In this document: piece after piece, positions 42,215 to 50,269 of the stretch
Layout: each line of letters begins with the position of its first letter
Position numbering within the stretch: position 1 is the stretch's first letter
Source of the DNA: Flexifilum sp963727545
GTDB taxonomy: Bacteria > Chloroflexota > Anaerolineae > Aggregatilineales > Phototrophicaceae
Assembly: GCA_963727545.1 (NCBI GenBank)
Contig: CAVSGS010000008.1
Location: 6,867 to 70,866 of the forward strand
DNA: 64,000 nt
Direction: 5' to 3'
Notes under the pieces: generated by a model
Seen by the model: the letters and a program-made list of their open reading frames with translations, nothing else
The model's database searches: none
Told to the model about the DNA's origin: nothing
Program-made: the position numbers and the translations under genes

Positions 42215-42879
42215 TTACCGCAGTTCCATGACCTTTTCGAGCGCGGCGGGCGTCGTGCGGTTGAGGGCAATGACGGAGCCGGTCGGCGGCTTGATTTCGA
42301 GCGTGAAGGCGGTGTTGATACCCAGCGCATTGTTCGAAGCTGGTAGGTTCGTCGCTACCTTGATGGAGGAAGACCGTCAGTTCAGCAATTTCGCCATCTT
42401 CCAGCAGGTCGTCAGCGTCGCCGACGATCCAGTCGACGTAGAAGGGAACACTGTTGACGGCTTGGGTGCTGTCACGGTAGGCGATCACGAGGACCGTTAT
42501 TGGGGGCGTCGTCCAGCACGCGCCACGAGCGTGAATCGACGGTCCCGTCCACTTTCACTTTAGCGCTGGCTGCGAGGTTAATCGGGTCACCACCGGCGAC
42601 CAGGGCGACGGTGAAGACGACTGTTTCGACATTCGGGACAACTGCTGGAGTGCCGATTCGCGTTCCGGCGATGACCGCGCCCTTGATTTCCATCGAGGAC
42701 TGGACGCCTTCAAGCCCGGCGTAGATCGCTTGCTGACCTTTTTCGGTCGAGGCGGTTCCGGCGGACAGGACGGCGAAGGCGAAGACTGATGCGACGACCA
42801 CGAAGGCGATGAGGATGATGGCGGCTTCGAGGGCTGCCTGACCACTTTGGTTCTGGTTGACTTTCTGCCACTTGTTCAT
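42215..42879 (-). CDS. arlB: archaellin paralogue 2, two frameshifts
   Basis: Start ATG 42879 ('MNKWQKVNQNQSGQAALEAA'). N-terminal signal and helix are almost identical to the other two archaellins, then 'GLEGVQSSMEIKGAVIA' and 'VVFTVALVAGGDPINLAASAKVKVDGTVDS'. The frame shifts near 42493 (continues 'VLVIAYRDSTQAVNSVPFYVDWIVGDADDLLEDGEIAELTVFL') and near 42355 (continues 'TNLPASNNALGINTAFTLEIKPPTGSVIALNRTTPAALEKVMELR', shown here in pieces) to TAA 42215. About 220 residues. The central region is its most divergent part relative to paralogues. Confidence 0.8.
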
Positions 42880-42960
42880 TATCCTTAGTTGCTTTGATGT
42901 CGAGTTGCTGGTTGATTGCATCGAGTACAAAGTTGGATAGCATGAGCTTAGGTTTGTCGA

Positions 42961-43621
42961 TTACCGCAGTTCCATGACCGTTTCGAGCGCGGCGGGCGTC
43001 GTGCGGTTAAGGGCAATGACGGAGCCGGTCGGCGGCTTGATTTCGAGCGTAAAGGCGGTGTTGACGCCCAGCGCATTGGTGAGTTCAACTGCCGCTAGGT
43101 TAGTGGGTCGTCACCGCGATTGAGAAAGACCGTGATTTCGGCAACTTCGCCCTCTTCCAGCAGGTCGTCGCCATCGCCCACGATCCAGTCGACGTCGAAA
43201 GGGAGGCTGTTCACGGCTTGGGCACTGTCACGGTAGGCGATCACGACGGCTGCTTTTGAGGCGGGATTCAGTCTGAATGGGCCGATGTCGAGATCGCCAG
43301 AGTCTTCTACTGAGTCGGCAGTTCCAATGGCACTCGCGGCAAGGTTGATCGGGTCGCCACCGGCAACCAGCGAAACGGTGAAGACGACCTCATCGACGTT
43401 GCGGTAGTCCGGGCTTCGGCGATGACCGCGCCCTTGATTTCCATCGACGACTGCACACCTTGCAGACCGGAGTAAATCGCCTGCTCGCCTTTTTCGGTCG
43501 AGGCGGTACCAGCGGACAGAACGGCGAAGGCAAAGACCGACGCGACCACCACGAACGCGATCAGGATAATGGCGGCTTCGAGTGCTGCTTGACCACTTTG
43601 ATTCTTGTTAAACTTATTCAT
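42961..43621 (-). CDS. arlB: archaellin paralogue 3 (first in operon), two frameshifts
   Basis: ATG 43621 follows 'AGAGAGGTCAGCA', a good ribosome site. 'NKNQSGQAALEAAIILIAF' gives the class III signal; then 'GLQGVQSSMEIKGAVIAEA'. Frame changes near 43410 (continues 'DYRNVDEVVFTVSLVAGGDP' and 'SKAAVVIAYRDSAQAVNSL') and near 43100 (continues 'TNLAAVELTNALGVNTAFTL') before the shared end 'TPAALETVMELR' with TAA 42961. About 220 residues. Being promoter-proximal it may be the major filament protein. The three genes come from local duplication: their ends are far more alike than their middles. Confidence 0.82.
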
Positions 43622-43724
43622 TGCTGACCTCTCTGTTGGTTCCTAGTGTTGTTTCGTTCACATGCTGACAACACTAACACGGAAAAATTGATAAAGGATA
43701 AACCTTCACAACTTATTCATGCCT

Positions 43725-43754
43725 ATAACAATTGTTAGTAAATCATCATGTCAA
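43725..43754 (-). promoter_or_regulatory. promoter of the archaellum-like operon
   Basis: On the minus strand a perfect TTGACA (43749-43754) and TGTTAT (43725-43730) with an 18-base spacer, about 105 bases before the first archaellin ATG. The -10 box lies inside the palindrome TAACAATTGTTA. Confidence 0.55.
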
Positions 43755-43772
43755 AACCATGACATTTGTCAT
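43726..43772. promoter_or_regulatory. operator-like palindromes over the archaellin promoter
   Basis: Perfect 12-base palindrome TAACAATTGTTA (43726-43737) over the -10 side, and ATGACATTTGTCAT (43759-43772) just upstream of the -35. A third TGTCA half-site is part of the -35 itself, so TGACA/TGTCA boxes repeat three times. Such placement suits repressor and activator binding. Confidence 0.5.
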
Positions 43773-43920
43773 ATGGCGGAGGAAATAAGGGGAAAAACGT
43801 ATAGAAAACTCCGTCACAGCGCGCCTGAATTTAATAAGGACAGTAGTAGATGTTTGAGGATAATCCAGTAAAAGTTGTTTACGGATTGGATTTCATCGAA
43901 TAATTAATTGATTGATGCCC

Positions 43921-43952
43921 AAAAATAAAGACCAGCCTTGAGACTGGTCTTT
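43921..43952 (-). terminator. rho-independent terminator of folE
   Basis: Nine-base stem AAAGACCAG / CTGGTCTTT with loop of eight, followed on the minus strand by ATTTTTG. It isolates folE from the archaellum promoter. Confidence 0.85.
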
Positions 43953-43990
43953 AGGTGAATCGGCGTCGCTAATTTGCGGAGAGCGGGGGT

Positions 43991-44686
43991 TTAGAAGTGG
44001 GCGCTGGGGCGCTCTAGATGCGCCAGAAACTCCTGCCGGGTGACGCGGCTTTCGCGGAAAATGCCGAGCATGGCGCTGGTGGTCATGCTGGCTTCGGCTT
44101 TCTTGACGCCGCGCATCATCGAGCACATGTGGACGCCCTCGGCGACGACGGCGACGCCCATGGGGTCGAGCACTTCGTCAATGAATTCGGCGATCTGCCG
44201 GGTCATGCGTTCCTGCACCTGCAAGCGCCGCGCGAACATGTCGACGATGCGCGGAATCTTGGACAGCCCGATCACCTTGTGCTTGGGAATGTAGGCGACG
44301 TGGACGTGTCCCAGAAACGGCAGCAGGTGATGCTCGCACAGGCTCGAAAACTCAATGTCCCGGATGATCACCATATCGTCGTAATCGACGTCGAACAGCG
44401 CGCCGTTGATCAGCTTGGCGGGGTCGGTGCGGTAGCCGCTGAGTAGTTCGTCGTACATCCGGGCGACCCGCCCCGGCGTCTTGAGCAAGCCTTCGCGGGT
44501 GGGGTCCTCGCCGACTGCCGCAAGGATGTCGGTCGTCGCCTGCTCAATCGCCGCGTGGTCGACCGGAGGAAGATCGAGTTCAAAGGCGTGCTTGAACTCG
44601 TCGGAATAGAGTTCACGCTCCATCTGCTCGGCTGCATCTTCGTCAATGTGATGCCCGTTGGATCTATTCGGCAAAGTCGTATCCAT
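43991..44686 (-). CDS. folE: GTP cyclohydrolase I
   Basis: 231 residues from ATG 44686 (a TTG three bases upstream is not needed). It catalyses GTP to 7,8-dihydroneopterin triphosphate, the first step to folate and, with other enzymes, to queuosine precursors. Signature sequences: 'GEDPTREGLLKTPGRVARMYDELLSGY', 'FSSLCEHHLLPFLGHVHVAYIP' with zinc-binding Cys and His, 'GLSKIPRIVDMFARRLQVQER' and the second zinc Cys in 'EGVHMCSMMRGV'. The N-terminal ~40 residues are a variable acidic extension. Single gene with its own terminator. Confidence 0.95.
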   Translation of the reverse strand: MDTTLPNRSNGHHIDEDAAEQMERELYSDEFKHAFELDLPPVDHAAIEQATTDILAAVGEDPTREGLLKTPGRVARMYDELLSGYRTDPAKLINGALFDVDYDDMVIIRDIEFSSLCEHHLLPFLGHVHVAYIPKHKVIGLSKIPRIVDMFARRLQVQERMTRQIAEFIDEVLDPMGVAVVAEGVHMCSMMRGVKKAEASMTTSAMLGIFRESRVTRQEFLAHLERPSAHF

Positions 44687-44964
44687 CAATTCATTCCGTT
44701 TCGTCGGTCGTTAGTCGAGTGCGTACAATTACATGCTGCCTAACTTTAGCCGTGTGAAATAAGAACCACGTGAGTTTTGGCGAAGTCTCACCAGAACTCA
44801 ACCGGCTAGCAGCCGAGCAAAGATCGTCAGTTTAATTGAAATCAGTCTGCTCAGTTTATAGATGCGCTAGCCCCCTGCTTTTCTTACGGCGATCATTCGA
44901 CCCTATGGCACCGTCTACGATGCGTTACAATAAGCGCGATTTTCAACTCCGTCAGGAGGAGCAC

Positions 44965-45621
44965 ATGAGCTTGATCGACTATGGTCGGATTCTGCTGCGC
45001 CGGGGCTGGATTATCGTCCTGCTCGCGGTGATCGCTGCGGGGAGCGCCTATTTCCTCAGCAGCCGACAGACGCCACAGTATCGCGCGACGCAAATCGTCT
45101 TAATTCAGCCGGCGCGCACCGACAACGGGCTGACGCTGGCGGTCATCCAATTGATGAACTCCTATCAGGTTTACCTGAGCAGTACCGAGCAGGCGCAGAA
45201 GGTGATCGACACGCTGAATCTCGACATGCTGGCGGGCGACCTGCTGCAACACGTCCAGTTCGCGACCAACCGCGATAACCTCACCATCCAGATCGACGTG
45301 ACGCTGCCCGACCTGAGCGTCGCCGCCGACGTCGCGCGGCAGTGGGGCAATCTGCTGGTCGATTATCGCGTCGAGCAGAACCAGACGGCGCAGCAGCAAG
45401 ACCGCGTATACGCGCTGCTGCCGGATGCACCCAGCGGCGGACTCTACGCGCCGCGCCCGACGATCTACGCGGCAGTTGGCGCGATCCTTGGCGTGGTGCT
45501 GGGCGGCGTGATCGTCTTCGTCCTCGAATTTCTGGAAAGCAGCATCGTTCGCCGCCGCGACGACGTGGAGCGGGTGCTCGACCTGCCCGTGCTGGCGATG
45601 ATCCCCGACATGGAGCGCTGA
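44965..45621 (+). CDS. Wzz-like polysaccharide chain-length determinant
   Basis: 218 residues from ATG 44965, with 'AGGAGG' five bases upstream. Two membrane helices flank an outer domain: 'GWIIVLLAVIAAGSAYFLSS' (~14-33) and 'IYAAVGAILGVVLGGVIVFVLEFL' (~175-198), and the 'ATQIVLIQPARTDNG' start of the Wzz domain. The C-terminus 'RRRDDVERVLDLPVLAMIPDME' is the cytosolic tail that meets a CpsD/BY-kinase. The next gene, three bases away, is that partner. Together they regulate polymer length in capsule or exopolysaccharide export. Confidence 0.85.
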   Translation: MSLIDYGRILLRRGWIIVLLAVIAAGSAYFLSSRQTPQYRATQIVLIQPARTDNGLTLAVIQLMNSYQVYLSSTEQAQKVIDTLNLDMLAGDLLQHVQFATNRDNLTIQIDVTLPDLSVAADVARQWGNLLVDYRVEQNQTAQQQDRVYALLPDAPSGGLYAPRPTIYAAVGAILGVVLGGVIVFVLEFLESSIVRRRDDVERVLDLPVLAMIPDMER

Positions 45622-45625
45622 CCCA

Positions 45626-46279
45626 ATGCCTAACGCTAACCTGATCACCCTGACCGATCCGCGCTCGGCGGCGGCGGAAGCCTTCCGCTCGCTGCGGACG
45701 AACCTGATGTTCACCAGCGTCGAGCGCCCGATTGATACGCTGCTGGTCACGTCCGCCGCCCAGAGCGACGACAAGAGCCTCGTGCTGGCGAATCTCGCCG
45801 TGACCTTCGCGCAGTCCGGCAACCGGACGATCCTCGTCGATAGCGACCTGCGCCGTCCCGCTCAACACGAAATTTGGGGTATCCCCAACGAGCGCGGGCT
45901 GACGACGATGATCCTCGAAGACGGGGCGATGGCGACGCCGCCGCTGGTGCAGACCGACGTGCCGAACCTGCAAATTCTGCCGAGCGGCACGCTGCCGCCG
46001 GTCCCGGCGGACGTGCTCAGCAGCCAGCGCATGGGCGAAGTGATCGGCGTGCTCAAGGCGCGGGCGCATTACATCCTGTTCGATGCGCCGCCGGTGCTGG
46101 CAGCGACCGACGCGGCGGTGCTCGGCGCGAAGCTGGACGGCGTCGTGCTGGCGGTGCGAGTCGGCGTCACCCGGCGCGATCAAGCGGCGCGGGCGCGACA
46201 GGCGCTCGAACGGGTGCACGTCCGCGTGCTCGGCGCGGTGATGACCAACGCGCCCAAAGAGTCGGGCGGGAGTTATTGA
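45626..46279 (+). CDS. CpsD/CapB-family BY-kinase-like ATPase, degenerate P-loop
   Basis: 217 residues. 'AEAFRSLRTNLMF' start, 'VDSDLRRPAQHEIWG' (Walker A') and 'YILFDAPPVLAATDA' (Walker B) are as in bacterial tyrosine kinases of the CpsD type. The P-loop reads 'TSAAQSDDKSLVLANLAV', where family members have GEGKS/T, so the Gly residues are lost while Lys and Ser remain. There is no Tyr cluster; a single Tyr is the last residue ('ESGGSY'). ATP binding may be weak. It is coupled to the Wzz-like gene. Confidence 0.82.
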   Translation: MPNANLITLTDPRSAAAEAFRSLRTNLMFTSVERPIDTLLVTSAAQSDDKSLVLANLAVTFAQSGNRTILVDSDLRRPAQHEIWGIPNERGLTTMILEDGAMATPPLVQTDVPNLQILPSGTLPPVPADVLSSQRMGEVIGVLKARAHYILFDAPPVLAATDAAVLGAKLDGVVLAVRVGVTRRDQAARARQALERVHVRVLGAVMTNAPKESGGSY

Positions 46280-46426
46280 AAATAACCTCACGCCCGTCGG
46301 AACCCCCTTCGTTGGGCTCCATCTAAGCGAAGTCAGGCCTTGCGATTTCAGAGGGGGAGAAATACCGTCGCCTGTTTCGGTTGAGGCTTGGGCGGGTGGT
46401 CTGAAGATTGAATGTTATGGTTGCCC

Positions 46427-46454
46427 GTAGGGGCGTAATATATTACGCCCCTAC
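46427..46454. repeat. palindromic repeat (GTAATA inner arm)
   Basis: Perfect loopless palindrome, identical in sequence to that at 22911-22938. Confidence 0.85.
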
Positions 46455-46472
46455 AATGATGAGAAGCAATTC

Positions 46473-46706
46473 GTGAGCGACGAAGATCAGCAAGCGAAAG
46501 ACAAGCCGGAGCGCCAGCCGGAGCGCCAACCGCTCGAAGCCGACCCGGAGGCGGTTGAAATGTGGCGCAGCTTGCCGCAGAATAAGCCGTCGCGCGAGGC
46601 GTTCCCGCCCGCGACCGGCGGCTTGAGCCTGAATCGGACGCTGCTGGTGGGATTTGCCGTGCTCGCGTTGATCGTGGTCGTTTTGAGTTTGATTTTAGGG
46701 CGGTAG
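46473..46706 (+). CDS. small tail-anchored membrane protein
   Basis: 77 residues from GTG 46473. A charged, Gln/Pro/Glu-rich cytosolic part ('DKPERQPERQPLEADPEAVEMWRSLPQNKPSREAF') is followed by a single C-terminal membrane helix ('TLLVGFAVLALIVVVLSLIL') ending GR. It lies between the chain-length genes and rmlA in the same direction. Function unknown; codon use is that of a real gene. Confidence 0.55.
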   Translation: MSDEDQQAKDKPERQPERQPLEADPEAVEMWRSLPQNKPSREAFPPATGGLSLNRTLLVGFAVLALIVVVLSLILGR

Positions 46707-46715
46707 AGAAGCAAA

Positions 46716-46839
46716 CCTCACCCCCTAGCCCCCTCTCCCTAGGAGAGGGGGAACAGGACGTGATGAATGAGGATGTAGGGGCGCAGCGCGCTGCGCCCCT
46801 ACGCGGTGACAATGGGGCAGAACTCAGTTTTGCCCCTAC
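46716..46839. repeat. repeat cluster before rmlA
   Basis: CCTCACCCCC unit centred on CCTAGG (46716-46751), GTAGGGGC hairpin with inner arm GCAGC (46775-46802) and GGGGCAGAAC hairpin (46814-46839). Confidence 0.8.
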
Positions 46840-46872
46840 GACGACAACGTGTGCCAAACGGAGACTCGATCC

Positions 46873-47943
46873 ATGAAGGGACTGATCCTCAGCGGCGGCA
46901 AGGGAACGCGGTTACGCCCACTGACCTACACGCGGGCGAAACAGCTGGTCCCGGTCGCCAATAAGCCGGTGCTCGTCCGCGTGATCGAGACGATCCGCGA
47001 CGCGGGCATCGACGAGATCGGCATTATCGTCGGGCAGAACGGCGCGGAGATCGAAGACGCGGTCGGGGGCGGCGAGAAGTGGGGCGTCCACCTGACTTAC
47101 ATCGCGCAAGCCGCGCCGCTGGGACTGGCGCACGCGGTCAAGATCGCGCAGCCGTTTATCGGCGATGACTCGTTCGTCATGTTCTTGGGCGACAACGTCA
47201 TTCAGGGCGGGATCAACGATCTGGTGCGCGATTTCAGCAGCAATGACTGGAACAGCCAGATCGTCCTGAAAGCGGTCGAGAATCCGAGCGCCTTCGGCGT
47301 CGCCAAGCTGCGCGCCGACGGCGCGGTCGAGCGGCTGATCGAGAAGCCGAAAGACCCGCCCAGTAATCTGGCGCTGGTCGGCATTTACATGTTCGACGCG
47401 CACATCTTCGAAGCCGTCAATGCGATCCAACCATCGTGGCGCAACGAGTTCGAAATCACCGACGCGATTCAGTGGCTGATCGATCATGAGTATATGGTCA
47501 AGCCGCACGTCCATACCGGCTGGTGGATCGACACCGGCAAGATGGACGACATGCTCGAAGCCAACAGCGCCGTGCTGGACGAGATCGAGCCGAGCATCGC
47601 GCCGGACGTGGTGATCGAGAACTCGCGCGTTGGTCGGCGGGTGACGCTCGAACGCGGCGCGCGGGTGATCAACAGCACCATCGACGGACCGGCGATCATC
47701 GGCGAGGAGACGGTGATCGAGGACAGCTACGTCGGTCCGTATACCAGCATTTACCATCACGTGACGCTCCAGCGCTGCGAGATCGAGCGCAGCATCGTTT
47801 TGGAGCACAGCACGTTGCGCGATCTCGACCTGCGGCTGCACGGCTGCTTGATCGGGCGCGAGGTGACCGTTCAGCGCCGCGACGAACGACCGCACGCGCT
47901 GACGCTCAACCTCGGCGATCACAGCAACGTCTGGATTCCCTAA
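46873..47943 (+). CDS. rmlA: glucose-1-phosphate thymidylyltransferase (long, StrD/RfbA type)
   Basis: 356 residues from ATG 46873. The nucleotidyltransferase signature 'LILSGGKGTRLRPLT' is at the very N-terminus, followed by 'ANKPVLVRVIETIRDAGI', 'FLGDNVIQGG', 'VEKPKDPP'-like 'IEKPKDPPSNLALVGIYMF' and 'WWIDTGKMDDMLEAN'. The last ~110 residues form a left-handed beta-helix ('VIENSRVGRRVTLERGARVINSTIDGPAIIGEETVIEDSYVGPYTSI', in pieces), the long StrD-type form. It makes dTDP-glucose for rhamnose or other deoxysugars; rmlB lies two genes downstream. Confidence 0.9.
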   Translation: MKGLILSGGKGTRLRPLTYTRAKQLVPVANKPVLVRVIETIRDAGIDEIGIIVGQNGAEIEDAVGGGEKWGVHLTYIAQAAPLGLAHAVKIAQPFIGDDSFVMFLGDNVIQGGINDLVRDFSSNDWNSQIVLKAVENPSAFGVAKLRADGAVERLIEKPKDPPSNLALVGIYMFDAHIFEAVNAIQPSWRNEFEITDAIQWLIDHEYMVKPHVHTGWWIDTGKMDDMLEANSAVLDEIEPSIAPDVVIENSRVGRRVTLERGARVINSTIDGPAIIGEETVIEDSYVGPYTSIYHHVTLQRCEIERSIVLEHSTLRDLDLRLHGCLIGREVTVQRRDERPHALTLNLGDHSNVWIP

Positions 47944-47982
47944 GCTGCACCCATTTTGCCCATTCATAGAGTAGATGAAACC

Positions 47983-48939
47983 ATGACTGAAGCAACTCCT
48001 AGCAAGCGCGAGATTCGCGCCGTGGTGATCGACATCGACGGCACGCTGCTCAACGGTGAGCACGTCGTCGCGCCGCGCGTTGAGGCGGCGCTCAAAGCCG
48101 CCATGAAGCAAGGCATCAAAGTCGTGCTGGCGACCGGCAAGACCCGCACCGCCGGACTGCCCTACGTCGAGCAGTTCGGGCTGACGACCCCCGGCATTTA
48201 CGTGCAGGGCTTGGTCGTCTACAACGCCGACGGCGCGATCACGCATCAACTGACGCTCGACCCGGCGCTGGCGCGGCAGGTGATCACCTTCGTGCAGGAT
48301 CGCGGCTTCGGCATCGCCGCCTATGCCGAAGGGCGGATCATCGCGCCGCAGCGTTACGAAGCGCTGGAAAGCGAACTGACCACCCGCCACGAAGTCGCAC
48401 CCGACGTGGTCGGTCCGCTGCAAAATCTGTTGGGCAGCACCAAGTTCAACAAGCTGATCGTCTGGGGCGACGCTCGCGGGATCACCGCGCTGCGCTGGCT
48501 GCTCAGCCACCAGATCGGCAGCGCCGGACGGCTGATCCAGCCGGGGATCCGCGAGACGCTGGAAATTCTGCCGCCGGGTGGCTCGAAGGGCTGGGCGCTC
48601 AAGCAGATTTTGAAGGATTTGAAGATCGACCCCGCTAACGTCCTCGCCATCGGCGACGGCGAAAACGACATCGAGATGATCCAGATGGCAGGGATCGGCG
48701 TGGCGATGGGGCAGGCGATCCAGCAGGTCAAGGACGTGGCGGATTACGTGACGGCGAGCAATACCGAAGATGGCGTCGCCGAGGCGCTGGAGAAGTTCGT
48801 GCTCGACGAACCGCTGCCGCAGCCGGAGCCGGTCGCTGAAGCGGTCGCCGAGCCGGAAGCTCAAGCACCGGAAACGCCCGCCGAAGCTGCTGCGGAAAAG
48901 TCTGCTGAAGCGCCCGCCAAGCCGGAGGAACAGTCATGA
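47983..48939 (+). CDS. HAD-superfamily phosphatase (Cof type)
   Basis: 318 residues from ATG 47983. HAD motif I 'VVIDIDGTLLNG' (DxDGT), motif II 'VVLATGKTRT' (Thr/Ser), motif III Lys in 'GGSKGWALKQIL' and motif IV 'VLAIGDGENDIEMIQMAG' are all intact, with a type IIB cap between II and III ('GLVVYNADGAIT'). Cof-type enzymes dephosphorylate sugar phosphates and similar substrates. The last ~45 residues are an Ala/Pro/Glu-rich tail that overlaps the rmlB start (ATGA). The tail is unusual for the family and may be disordered. Confidence 0.88.
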   Translation: MTEATPSKREIRAVVIDIDGTLLNGEHVVAPRVEAALKAAMKQGIKVVLATGKTRTAGLPYVEQFGLTTPGIYVQGLVVYNADGAITHQLTLDPALARQVITFVQDRGFGIAAYAEGRIIAPQRYEALESELTTRHEVAPDVVGPLQNLLGSTKFNKLIVWGDARGITALRWLLSHQIGSAGRLIQPGIRETLEILPPGGSKGWALKQILKDLKIDPANVLAIGDGENDIEMIQMAGIGVAMGQAIQQVKDVADYVTASNTEDGVAEALEKFVLDEPLPQPEPVAEAVAEPEAQAPETPAEAAAEKSAEAPAKPEEQS

Positions 48940-49961
48940 AGAATATTCTCGTCACCGGCGGCGCGGGCTTCATCGGCAGCGCCTTCGTCCGCTACCTGAT
49001 CCAGACCTATCCCGACTACAAGATCGTCACCTACGACAAGCTGACCTACGCGGGCAACATGAACAATCTGCTGCCGGTCAGCGACGAGCCGAACCACCAG
49101 TTCGAGCGCGGCGACATCGCCAGCCGGGACGAGGTGCGCGCGGTGCTGGAAAAGCACCAGATCGACACGATTGTCAACTTCGCCGCCGAAAGCCACGTCG
49201 ACCGGAGCGTGCTCGACGCCGACGCCTTCATGCACACCAACTCGATTGGCGTCTACATCCTGCTGGACGAGGGACGCAAGCACGGGATCGAGCGCTTCTT
49301 GCAGGTTTCGACCGACGAGGTTTACGGCTCGGTGCCGGAAGGCGAGTCGGTCGAGACCGATCCGCTCGCGCCGCGCAATCCCTACTCGGCTGCCAAAGCC
49401 GGGGGCGAGTTGATGGCGCGCGCCTACTACGAAACCCACGACATGAACCTCGTCATCACGCGCGGGAGCAACACCTTCGGTCCCTACCAGTACCCCGAAA
49501 AGCTGATCCCGTTCTTCGTCACCGAGGCGCTGGAAGATCACCCGCTGCCGCTCTACGGCGACGGCAAGCAGATGCGCGACTGGCTCTACGTCGAGGATCA
49601 CGTCGGCGGGATCGATCTGGTGCTGCACAAGGGCAACGCCGGTGAAGCCTACAACATCGCCGGGGAAGACCTGCGCTACAACATCGACGTGACGCATCGC
49701 TTGCTGGCGGCGCTGGGCAAGCCGGAGTCGCTGATCAAGCACGTGCCCGACCGTGAAGGTCACGACCTGCGCTACGCCATGAACTGCGACAAAGCCCGCG
49801 CGCTCGGCTGGCAGCGCCGCTTCAGCTTCGATTCGGCGGTCGCGGCGACGGTGCAGTGGTACGTCGATAATGCGTGGTGGTGGCAGCCGATCAAGACGGG
49901 CGACTATCTCGCCTACTACCAGCAGCAGTACGCCGCGAGATTAGCGGCAGCGGAAGAATAA
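48936..49961 (+). CDS. rmlB: dTDP-glucose 4,6-dehydratase
   Basis: 341 residues. Rossmann motif 'ILVTGGAGFIGSAFVRYL' at the N-terminus, 'YDKLTYAGNMNNL' and 'FAAESHVDRSV', catalytic 'STDEVYG' (Thr-Asp-Glu) and YxxxK in 'NPYSAAKAGGELM' are all typical of RmlB/RfbB. It converts dTDP-glucose to dTDP-4-keto-6-deoxyglucose after RmlA. The start overlaps the HAD gene stop, so the set rmlA-HAD-rmlB is an operon. rmlC and rmlD are not in this window. Confidence 0.93.
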   Translation: MKNILVTGGAGFIGSAFVRYLIQTYPDYKIVTYDKLTYAGNMNNLLPVSDEPNHQFERGDIASRDEVRAVLEKHQIDTIVNFAAESHVDRSVLDADAFMHTNSIGVYILLDEGRKHGIERFLQVSTDEVYGSVPEGESVETDPLAPRNPYSAAKAGGELMARAYYETHDMNLVITRGSNTFGPYQYPEKLIPFFVTEALEDHPLPLYGDGKQMRDWLYVEDHVGGIDLVLHKGNAGEAYNIAGEDLRYNIDVTHRLLAALGKPESLIKHVPDREGHDLRYAMNCDKARALGWQRRFSFDSAVAATVQWYVDNAWWWQPIKTGDYLAYYQQQYAARLAAAEE

Positions 49962-50269
49962 AAGCGACCCCATCCCCGCGACCTTCGGTCGCTTCCCTTC
50001 CCCGATTTCAGGGAAGGGCGCAAACAAAAGCGCTGCGCGCAGGGCAGCGATTCGCCCCTCTCCCCGCTTGCGTGGGAGAGGGGACGGGGGTGAGGGGTTG
50101 TAAGGGCGCTACATGTACTCCGCATGTGATGTCGCCTCTTTATCCCCCGTTCAATTTGGGTTTAACCCGCGTTTCACATGTAGATAAACACCCTGCAAGC
50201 GTGATCTTCGCCAGTCGCCCTGATTTCCCACTCAAGGTACAGTGTTGATAAAGTCACGAGGAGGAAATT
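49962..50269. other. 308-base intergenic region with repeats
   Basis: Contains a CCCCATCCCC unit with the hairpin GCGACCTTCGGTCGC and CCTTCCCC/GGGAAGG (49968-50020), and an inverted CCCCTCTCCC unit (50055-50097). The last 120 bases carry the promoter and leader of the cupin gene. No coding sequence seen. Confidence 0.65.
49968..50097. repeat. facing 'CCTCACCCC'-type repeats after rmlB
   Basis: Two units in opposite orientation with arms CCCTTCCCC/GGGAAGGG (49994-50018) and CCCCTCTCCCC/GGGAGAGGGG (50055-50083), the second ending GGGGGTGAGG. Confidence 0.75.

Larger units (their letters stand above)
43622..43920. other. AT-rich upstream region of the archaellum operon
   Basis: About 300 bases with no gene. 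It is distinctly AT-rich compared with the flanking GC-rich DNA and has a promoter and several palindromes in 43720-43775. Confidence 0.7.

Noticed and set aside
41529..43621. Archaellin pseudogenes
   Set aside because: The broken frames resume with conserved sequence and intact ends in all three, and indels of the same kind are scattered over the whole window, so errors are more likely than decay.
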